Of a stretch of 64,000 nt of DNA, positions 12,512 to 23,500 are shown piece after piece. The stretch covers positions 2,046,001 to 2,110,000 of the forward strand of contig OX359194.1 in the NCBI GenBank assembly GCA_947172415.1, in the 5' to 3' direction. How positions within the stretch are numbered: position 1 is the stretch's first letter; every line of letters starts with the position of its first letter. The notes under the pieces are model-generated. The model saw only the letters and a list, made by a program, of their open reading frames with translations. It did no database searches and was not told where the DNA came from. The DNA is from Chondrosia reniformis. Lineage: Eukaryota; Porifera; Demospongiae; Chondrillida; Chondrillidae. The position numbers were made by a program, and so were the translations under genes.

Positions 12512-13950
12512 ATGGTGGTCTTTATCTGCAACGCTTGCGGACAGAGTATTAAAAAGAGCAAGGTTGAAAAGCATTTTCAACTTGAATGTGCCAACTGCAA
12601 TGTGCTCTCTTGTATCGACTGTGGAAAAGAGTTTGTTGGAGAAGAATATGCGGGTTAGTTTTATAGATAATTATTTCATGATTGTATATTTTCCCTTTTT
12701 ATGTAATCGCACTTCCCAGATATCCCCAGTGTTAACTGTTGGTTGTGGGTTGACTACTGTGTCCAAGTTTATAACAATTAACAACCTTTGTTGCTGATCT
12801 AACAATAATCCATAAATAAAGGTATCAACTAATTTCTATTGCCACTAGACCCTTCCTCCCATAACAGCCCCTAGTCCCCTGTAGGATGGTCTAGCACACC
12901 AGACTAGGTGATCACTAACAGAGATTTTACTGTATTCTCATGATTTGCATGGTGGGAGGTTTGTTTTGGGGAATGAGTTCTTTGTTGGTCATCTGATTCT
13001 TCTGTTGTCTGTAGTGCATACCTCCTGTATCTCTGAGGGGGAGAAGTACCAAGGGAAGCTGTACAAGGGACCCACTGTGGGCACGCCCACAAAGGGAGTG
13101 AGGAAACAGGAGCAGTAGCTTCAAGTAAGTGTGAAAACTACTATAGTCTTGTGTCTGTACAATCTCCCTTTGTATGCATTCTATTGGGCTCCTTGAAGTA
13201 GCCATTTCCAAATGGAGTGTGTATCAATATTATAGTAATGATTTAATTTTAAAGCTATTGCATCATACCCTAATTAATGTATCAAGAAAGAGGAAGAAAT
13301 TTGAAGTTAATAAAAATGTATTTGTTTTTCATGCTAGTATATGGTAGCCATTTTTAAATGCCATATATAGGGACTGATACAGCTAAGAAAATTGTTACTT
13401 TTGATGATTACCATTTGTGATGTCACTGTCAAATATTTATGTGATTTATGCATGTCATTTATCATTTAATGTGTCTCAATTATGTTAGAATTTTGCAAGA
13501 AATTCTCTTCATGTATTTAATGCTGGAGTGATGGACCAGTTATGGGATACCTTCAGTGAAACTGCCACTTCATGTCATCTCTTATCATCACAAGGTGCAT
13601 TGAGTGACCCATCGGAAGGTACATTGAATAATCCTAAAATGATAAGGAGAAAAACGCTTCCCAAAAGTATGACTCAAATGGTGGCAGTGACCTTGAAGTT
13701 GCTAAGGTGGAAAGTTGCCAATCAGAAAGTGTTGCAACTAACAAAAAGGAAAAAAAGAAAAAAACTAAAGAAAGAAGATGTACCTCTCACAGAAGATTTG
13801 TCTGACCAAGGAGAAACAGTTACTAAACCAAAGAAGAAAAAATCAAAACAAAAGAGCAAAAATGTGTTAGAATCAAGACTAGCAGCGGAATCTGTAGAGT
13901 TACCTAAGGCAGACAGGCTAAGAGAAGAAAGGGACGCAGTTATGGCCTGA
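12512..13950 (+). pseudogene. LYAR: LYAR-like gene, copy 2, exon 3 lost, nonsense codon in exon 2
   Basis: Exon 1 (12,512-12,653) is intact with both zinc-finger cysteine sets. Exon 2 (13,015-13,124) has TAG at 13,116-13,118 where copy 1 has TGG (Trp). A deletion near 13,250 removed the acceptor and the first half of exon 3. The remaining half (about 13,254-13,310) ends in degraded linker sequence. The last exon (13,489-13,950) is open throughout, but only because its middle part is read in a different frame from copy 1 and a later A-rich indel restores the lysine-rich frame. It ends at the same truncated stop as copy 1. Non-functional as a LYAR gene. Confidence 0.85.
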
Positions 13951-14574
13951 AGAAAGAGACAGAGAGCAAGATGGAAAAGGGAAGAAACTAACCAGTTATC
14001 CGAAGACATTTTCCCAGAGCATTCAATAGACCAATGAACCTCACAACAAAAGGAAGAAGAAGAAAAAAGTAAAAAAGTAAACAGAAATACCAGAAGTGCT
14101 AGAACTCACCTTAACAGAGAATGCTCATACACTTCACTTCACTAGTAGACAAGTTATATTCCAATTACTAGATTACTGACTGTTGATCCATCTACACCGC
14201 AAACGAGTCGAATGTCACGTGACATATAATCAGATTCATTCATCTGAAAACATATCAATGCTAGAACACACTCAAAATTTGATCGCATGATCATCGTCAT
14301 TAACTGATCAATATTCACTGACTAATATAACTCATGTACATGTACAGAACAATACATACAATGGTGGTCAATGGTGGTCAATGGTGTAGTATCGGGTGAA
14401 GGGTTAAGGTCTTTGAAGAAGTTAACATTGTGAGATGAACCAACTGTAGACTGATCAGTTGACCAATAAGATCACTAAAGATCTAGTTGCTCTGCTGACT
14501 GTGGAACTGAAATGGAAAGGTTTGGTTAAATCTTCTACCTACAACTAACTAAATGTATCTAATTAGGGCTTACC

Positions 14575-17500
14575 TCAAGTGGCTGGTGAATGATGATGTT
14601 CAATTCTCTCTTTGATCTCATCATACACAACACCAGAACAAGACACTTCTACTGCTTGTAAAATCATTTCCCAGCTCCTCTCCTTCTCACCAGTTCCATC
14701 AGTAAAAGCAAGCCATTTCTCAACTACACTAGAAAGACAATTCTTGGGGTCACCACGTTTGTGGAGCTCAATAGTGTTCAAGACAAAGCTGTCCACTCCA
14801 AGATGGACTCCAAAGTGACGCCAAGAGGCTTCTACCTTGTAACCAAGAATTTGCACTACATCAGCTGATCTAACTACAAAGGAATGGATTAGAGGAAAAC
14901 TATTACACACATCAATTCAATTATTCTTCATATAGCATATTTAAGGCACAACTGACTACACAGTAGTAGTGTGGAGTGTATAATATACGTAATTACTCAC
15001 TGCTAGTAGATAGACTTGACTTGGTAGTGGCTTTTACATCATTGATTACCAAATATCCAGAAGGTAGAGGCTGTAGTGAACACTACAGAACACACAACAT
15101 ACTTTAAAACAACAGACAGTGTATCATATTGTCTAGCCTATATACATATGAGGTACTAAACCTCTTAGAGTTACATTTTGCATATACTAGTTTAGGAGCA
15201 TACTCATTTAACATAATTAAAGGTGTATAAGATGTGACCTGGTAAGATCCTGTCAAACAAACCCTGCAGTAAACTTACATTCACAACTGGTTCCATCCAA
15301 AGTCTTCTCTTCTCATATAAGGGCCTCAAGTCCTCAGACAGAGAACATAGAAATGAGCCACTCTTGACTGCAGCTAAATGAGAGTTGTCCTTGCCACACT
15401 CGCACAGAAACCCAACCTGGAGATGAACTGCATCCAGAAAGGCTTTACCAAGGAGTGCCTTGCAAGATGTTTTAATACCTTCCTCTAAATCAGTCCTTAA
15501 TGATGTGCACTCCTCATGAAGTGCTTTAATGCGTGAAGCTGACTTAGCGTTCGGTAAAAAGTACTCTTTGCAGAAGAGTGCTGCCTCAATCCTACCGGGC
15601 CTCTCTAGCAAGTAAAGTTCTAGGTTGTTGCGTGTAAACTTTACTGTCACTTTATCTGAAGCACCTGGACAGGCTTTATATTTAGGAATACCTCCAGGCT
15701 TCCTATTTATCAAGTAAACTGCCAACTTGCAGAAGATTCCTCTTGGAATGTCCAGCAGGTCCTCTGACAGCGAATGGTCTTTGTAGTCAAAGGCAAAGCA
15801 AAGGTTGTCCACTGCAGAGTCTTGAGGAATCTCAGTGTTTCCAAAAGGCAACACAATTGGCATGAAATACACATCGGGATCTGATCTCACTTTGGCAGAG
15901 AGACCCAGACTGTGAAGGACTTGTAGGAGCCACCCTGTTGGGACGTCCTCACTCACTCCAACCTCCTCAAAGAGGTTAAGATGGTCATCAAATCTAACGA
16001 TACCAGAGGCTTGAAACTTTTTACTTGTAAGACAATGGAGATTGGAGTTAAATTCTACTGTAAGTATCTTTGCCAGCTCCTTGTAGAGGAAGGTTACATC
16101 AGTGCAGATCCAGTTCTTCTCTTGTGGAACCTCCTTTAGCTCAAAGTAAGCATAAAGCCCCAACATGTGAAATAGTCCCAGCAATGCCTGAAACTGCCCA
16201 TCTGCCCCATTCTGGTCTATGCAGTTACATTGACAGCAGAGATTCTTGAAGTCTTCAAAACGGAAAAACTTTTGTGAAATGGAGCTTGTAAAGGTCTTTA
16301 GCAAGAGCCAGGCCAGTGGCATTTTCACCTTGAAGTGCCCCTTGTCTGTTGAGATGAGTGAACGAAGTTTGTTAATGGACTGCTTTTCTTCATTAGAACA
16401 GCTTACACTGCCGGGCAAGCACATTAAATTGTTGATGAGAAAAGCAACACTTTTATCTGCTTGGACAATGTTCTTAAAGTATGGCTTTGAAGATAGCCTT
16501 TTCATGTGATTTTCAATGTCCTGAAGAATAGTTTCAGAATTGTCTGCTTCCATGATCTTGTCCTTGAATGTGCCAACCATAAAGATTCGGAAACCTGGAG
16601 GTGTGACTCCTTCGGGTAGATGAGGTCTCTTGAAGGACATAGTGTACACACTGGATAGCAGGTACTGCATCATTTCTAGACCACTCTGAGAGGATGGAAC
16701 GCTCTGAGTGGTTTGGCTGTCTGGACGGTAGGTCACTTCTATTGGTTGTCTGAGGTCCTTGGAAGCATTGAACACATTTATGTATGTGGCTGGTAGGTTG
16801 AGTAAAAAAGGTAGAGCATCTTGAAACACAGGCTGACCTCCTGTGTCTAGGAGATGAACAAAGGTCTTGTTTTCTAATTCCAACTGTCCTTTGTTGGTAC
16901 GCTTTACAAATAGCTTGTACTCTTGAACTAGAGAGGAGATAGGGTCTATTGGCTGATTTGCTTCATGGACAATGGTGAGATCATCAGGAGAGATTTGATT
17001 TTTCTCTGAAGAATATTTGATTTTTGTAAGAGAAGTAGATTTAGGTGATTGTGGATTTATACTAGCTCGGGATTGCCTATCTGTATGTAAATGGGATTGG
17101 TCGGTGGAAGCTGGTGGTAGATCTTGAACAGTTGCTGTTGCAGTTGTACTTGTTTGTCTGTCACTGGTTACTGTGATTACAGGTAAGGTCTCTTTTGCAT
17201 CATATGCAGTGTCTTGGATAGCCTTTCGCACTGATTCTCCCATTTCTGCATCTGTCACTAGCTTCCAAATGGAATCATCTACCAGATATGTCTCAGAGGT
17301 AACCGTCAACACTTCCGGTCTCTCAAGTGGTCCTGTGCTTTGTTGGATGATCTTGGATTCATTGTTGGCTAATAAACACTTTAAAGAGGACTTGCCCACA
17401 TACGGGGGACCAATCAGTAAACTGTGGACGAGATTAACAATAACAGATGCTCGCCTCTTTACAGCATTTTCATATTCTTTGAACCATATCTGAGTAGAGA

Positions 17501-20500
17501 AAGAAGTCATAAATTGTTATTTCAATAATACCAATTTGCATAAGGCTAAGAACAAGTGCAGCGCGTAGTTTAATGCTGATTTTTAAATTGTGATTTTCCC
17601 CTATTTAAGTACTAATACATAAACCTACATGAAGACCAACCACAGTATACAACAAGTATATACAGTCCTCCACATCTAGAGAGGGCACTATTCACTACTC
17701 TTTGACATGTAATAATGACAGTCATGATCAATATCCAAAATAAGTGGATGGGAGAAGCTACGTGATGTGATGGCAAACAATTTAGTAGATTAATTTTAGT
17801 GTGACTTTTTGAACTGCAGGTGATTGTAGCTGAGCTACGGTACATGTCACAAGAAACTTTACAAAATCCGACGAATTCTGCGGAAATTCCGTGCGGATTC
17901 CGTACGGATTCCACACGGAATCCGCGCAGCTAACCTCGGCGTTACCGTACTATTTCCGCGGAATGTCTGTAGCCTTTCCGCGGAACGTCTCTTGCCTTTC
18001 CGCGGAACGTCTTCCCTGTCCGCGGATTGTCTTTGTCCTTATCCGCGGAACGTTAACGCCTCTGCCGTATTGCGCACAAGGTTTGTACTGGTACGTATCT
18101 GCACACTACGCGGTCTAAGCCAAGCATTTCCACAAACAATAACGTTTAATAACGAGCAACAACGTAATATTAATAATAGTAACTTTACAATAGAACAATC
18201 GTAACAAAGGTTAAAAGTTAACAATTTTCTATTTCTTCTGGAGGCTTTGTCTTGCGGCAGACTTCGTCAATCGCGCACCTCATTTCCTTCTCCGACGTAG
18301 TTGCCGACTCCAGCCGTTGCAGAGGGAAATGCTGCATGCACACAGCGTAGATAGCTTTGATTTTCGGGCCGTTTAAGGCTTTCTTGCCCAGGACTCCTCT
18401 GCAGTTGCTTCCAACACGTTCTCGTGGCGGGAACATCCTGGCTGCAAGCCTTGCAGCCAGGTTTCTACGTGACCTGCAAGCTTGCAGGGCAGAACTGATG
18501 TCTTCTGGTGGGATGCATACGTCTCCTACGTTCATCCGACTCGTAATGTCTTGCAGAGGCATATCATGAGGAGACTCCAGTTGTGTCGGGGGAATTTCTT
18601 GCCAGAAGTAAGGAGGCACTGGTGTCGCCATCTCCATGGGGGGTGCACGCATAGGCGTTTCCTGTAGCAGTGGATACTCGCTTACTGGAGGCTGCAGAGT
18701 GTACACTTTCTCCTCTAATGTCCGAAGACGGCACACCAGTCGGGCTTCAACGCCAGACACCGTGTCTGACAAACTGTCCAACTTCTCTGACAAGCTTTCT
18801 AGCTTCTGCAAGATAGTATAAAACCTATCATCCTGCTGTCCTTCGGGTGCACGCGAATCTGTGGAAGTTGAAGGAGCTGGAGCTGCCAGTTCAAAAGTAA
18901 ACTGTTCTTCAGGCTCATTCCTGGTAGTGGCAGGTGATGCTGGTGCTTGAGCGCCGTTGACATCGATCACTTCAGCGTTGAAGTTTTTCTTTGATTTTCC
19001 CCAAGAGACTACTACCTTCTCCCCAACAACGATCGTCCCTTTTTTGACGGCGCTCTTCCTCACGAGGGACGTCGTTCCCTTGGATTTTCCGTCGCTCCAT
19101 CGTACAAGGATCTTTTCCATCTCTCCAAATGATAACTCACAAAGGCAGTATAATTCGCAAAAGGCAGGAACACGCTGAAAGGTGGGTGAATTACTTATCA
19201 AATTAAGTTGTATTTATACGTACGTGCACACTCGAGGTGCGAGATTATCCGCAGCCAATCAGATAAAAATATTATTTACATTCTGGTCCGCTTAATATTA
19301 AACATTAAATAGACCGAAGTGTAATATTAAAATGTTATCTGATTGGTCGAAATCAACGTGAAAGTATCCTTTATACGTATACGTACGTGCACACTGGAGG
19401 TGCGAGATTATCCCCAGCCAATCAGATATAATATTATTTACATTCTGGTCCGCTTAATTAGACCGAAGTGTAATATTAAAATATTATCTGATTGATCGAA
19501 ATCAACGTGTTTTTTCAGTGTGTGTGTGCCTTTTGCGACTTTGACCATTAAGATGCCTTTGAATGAATATCAAAGAGGAAGAATAGTAGCCCTTTGGACC
19601 CAGTGTGAGGGTAAATGGACATTGGCACAGATGAGAAGAATCCTGGCCTTGGAGGGGATAATCACCACTTCTCCGATGATTAGCAATACAATTTCAAGAT
19701 GGCATTTAACCAAGAGCACAAGAGACTGTCCAAAAAGTGGGCCCCCTGCGAAAGTTCCTGAAAGCCACTCTCGGTGTATCGATGATGCCATGGCAGACAA
19801 TGATGAATTGACTGCTTCAGATCTGAAGGACATACTCATCAAAGAATTTGGAGTGGAGAAAGTCCAATATGGAGAAAGAACCATAGCAAGGATCCGTAAT
19901 GAGCTCGGATGGACATTTACAACAGCGAGATACTGTCAGGCAATTAGGGATGCCAACAAACAGAAGAGGCTTGACTGGTGTACAAAGCTCATCGCTGAGA
20001 AAGAGAAATTTGATGATGTCATTTTCACAGATGAGTCCACTTTCCAATTGGAGTGCCATCGAAGGAAGTGCTTCCGGAAGAAGAATATGCCCAGAAAACT
20101 GAAGTACAAACACAAACACCCACCGAAGATACATGTGTGGGCTGGAATATCGAAGAAAGGTGCCACTCAAATTGTGATGTTTAGCGGGATCATGAATGCC
20201 ACCAGGTACTCGGACATCTTGTCAGCCTCTCTCGTGCCATTCCTGAAAGAGATGTACCCACATGGTCATCGGCTGTACCAGGACAATGATCCTAAGCACA
20301 CAAGCAAATATATTCAGCGTTACTTTGAAGCCAATGGAGTGAACTGGTGGAAGAGTCCAGCAGAGTCCCCAGACCTTAACCCCATAGAATTGGTGTGGGG
20401 GTCGATGAAGAACTTCATCAGAGACAAGCTCAAGCCAAAAAATCTTGGTGAGTTGAAAGAGGGTATCAGAAAGTACTGGTCCACGCTTACCCCTGAAGTA

Positions 20501-23500
20501 TGTACGCGCTACATCGATCACCTGCAGAAGGTGATGCCTGTGGTAGTGCAAGTAGAGGGAGCCCCTTCAGGGCATTAAACTATTTCTTTTTATTGCAGTG
20601 ACTATTCTTGTATTGTTTGTTATTACTTGTACAAGCTTAATTGATTCTAATTGTATTCCAGGTGACACTTGACCTTTTGCGCTGTTAAACAAATATTGCG
20701 CATTAAATAAACATTGGTTGACCACAACTATGCCGTATGTGACACTTGACCTTTAGGGCTGTTAAACACGTTAAGTAACTATCGATCGACTATTCTAGGT
20801 TACCTTTCGACGATTCCACGACTACAGTAGCCCTGCGACGATTTCACGACTACCCTTTGACGATTCCGCGGATGCCCTTTGACGATTTTGACTATTCCTC
20901 GGATGCCTTTTGACGATTCCGCAGATGCCCTTCGACGATTCCGTGGATGCCTTTTGACGATTCCGCAGATGCCCTTCGACGATTCCGCGGGACCCTTGGA
21001 GGAATCTGCGGATATTCTGCGAGGATTCCGCAGAAGAGCCGCGGATTACCTACGCGGCAGATCCGCGGAATTCGTAAAGTTACTTGTGACATGTACCGTA
21101 TGATACAAATAGGAAATAATGTCATTGTAGCACGGAAGTAACAAATTTTCGGAAATTTACTATTATATAAGTGTCCAACAAGAAGGTATTAAGCAAAAAC
21201 CTGTTTTGGTACCAAAAGATTTAGAAGAGTATATAATATTGCAATTTTGTCAACTGGAAACTTGCTAGCAGAGGGCTAATAGAGTTGAAATTAGCACACA
21301 TTAATTTTGTAGAGATTGTGTTTTACAGCACTGAGTGGCAATGACAAATATTCCTGCAACTTCTTACTCTATAATTAATGTGTGAATGATGGCACACAAA
21401 AATGCCTATATAATATAATCCCATGCTATGGTGTAGGAATAGCATGGGATTTAAAAATTGAGTCAAAGTAAATTGAAAAGGCCAGCTTTCTACTTTGTAT
21501 ATTGAATGTGTTTAAGATTAAGTCTGCAAACATCATTACAGTATGCGTAGAGTGTCCTCTCTAGGCTTAGATGTGTAGATAGATTATAAAGAGACTTACT
21601 ATGTTTTGGGTAGAGGACAGGTCAACCTTATCAGTGTCCTCTTCCTCCTTAAACAATGTAGCTGGTTCATCCTACGTATAACAATACACATATGTATGTA
21701 CATTACTGTCATTTTAGACAATTAGTGGATAATAAAACTTACATGCTTATTAACAGGAGATTGTGATAGATATTCCAAAATTTGGAGATGATTCTTCTTT
21801 TTAGCTAAATCGAGTGCAGTTTTACCATCCTGGAGACAAATAAAAAACATGTCCTTTCATATCTAGCCATTAGATTGCTAAAGTTGTTATACACTCTACA
21901 CACTTTATTAAGTAGAATAAATCTGGAACACATACACTAGAGTAAAATATGTGGATAACTAATGCAAAGAAAAGAAAACTTTTAAACAACTGATCAGTAT
22001 ATACAAACAAGCAAACTATACAAATACCTTTGCCAGTAACTATCAGTGGCAGAAGTTAAAGGAACACCTCAAATCTTGTATTATTACAAAATTAGGCAGT
22101 TCAGTAGTTCAGCAGTTCATATATAGTCCGACAAGAGTTGAATACAGAAGTCATTAAGCAAGAATCTATTATCAGTAAATTAATTATCTTGTTATTTATC
22201 TCATCACTCTCATAATTGGGAATAAAATTCTTATGCAATGATTCTTTATGTAATCGAGTTCCCACCTACTTTTGAGAACCCACCAACTAAAAGAAACATA
22301 TATTTGTTGAAAATCTGCCACTTTCAGATGACGATACATTTAAAAATAGCTATAGTTTTGGTACTTTGTAAGATAGTAATTTTACACTACAGTAGAACCT
22401 CACCTATCCGATTCAAACGAGGCCAGATCATTGCCAGATAAGTGAAACCTCCAGATATGTGAATCACAACATTTTTAATACATTGTGCCAATAATAACGT
22501 TTAATACAGTGTGCAAGTACTCATCCGCAAGTTTCTCTTGAGTTGTTCCATCCTTCAGGTGGCCGATTACTGCAATTTTATCCTCTAAAGTAAAAACTAC
22601 TCGCTTTCTTTTTCTGAAATTACTCTTCTCACTGCTCAAAGTAGCCATTTTGTTATCGCCATGAAGACCGGATAATCTCAGCAGCCGGTTAATTGGGGTA
22701 AGGATAAGTGAGGTTCTACTGTATATACGTAGTTAATAAAACGCTCTAGTTCTAATAATACATACTACAATAACTATACTTCTTTGATGGTGCATTAATC
22801 CTCCCACCTTACCTTATTCACAGTCTTTGGATCCATTTTGTGTACCACCACCAGATACTTAACTATCTTAAGAGAACCTGATTGGGATGCATAATGTAAT
22901 GTATTGCATCCATACTAAAGTAATAGAAATACCATCATGATCAATAGAGGAACATGCATACATCATATGTACTACTGTAACTGCTTCTTTGATGGTGCAT
23001 TAATCCTCCCACCTTACCTCATTCACAGTCTGAGGATCCATTTTACACTCTTCAATGTAGTACTTTACAACAAGAAACTGACCATTACCAGCTGCTATAT
23101 GTAGTGAATTTGATCCATTCTATATACAAATCAGTATTCAGAAACACATTTATAATTAAAGTGCAACTATACACATTACAGGGTTCACTTTGCTAAAGCA
23201 CATCAGTGCATATCGTACCTTAATCACAGTCTTTGGATCCATTTTGTGTACCACTATCAGATACTTAACTATCTCAAGAGAACCTGATTGTGATGCATAA
23301 TGTAATGTATTCCATCCATTCTAATATAATAGAAATACCATCATGATCAATAGAGGAACATGCATACATCATACATATGTACTACTGTAACTGCTTCTTT
23401 GATGGTGCATTAATCCTCCCACCTTACCTCATTCACAGTCTGAGGATCCATTTTACACTCTTCAATGTAGTACTTTACAACAATAAACTGACCATTAACA

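Larger units (their letters stand above)
17838..21098. mobile_element. Composite Tc1/mariner element with BEN-domain passenger gene
   Basis: 3,261 bp bounded by inverted repeats: left begins CGGTACATGTCACAAGAAAC, right inverse begins CGGTACATGTCACAAGTAAC, with further imperfect similarity inward. Both ends abut TA. Unit 1 shows the empty site (GAGCTGTGATAC near 7,230), so the insertion followed the duplication. It contains two divergent intact genes: BEN protein (minus) and DD34E transposase (plus). Inside each end is a cluster of TTCCGCGGAA-type repeats. It is richer in GC and CpG than its host sequence, consistent with recent arrival. Typical Tc1 elements are about 1.3-1.7 kb with one gene, so this one is roughly twice the usual size. 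Confidence 0.93.

Noticed and set aside
20222..20551. Minus-strand ORF opposite the transposase
   Set aside because: Shadow of the strong transposase frame.
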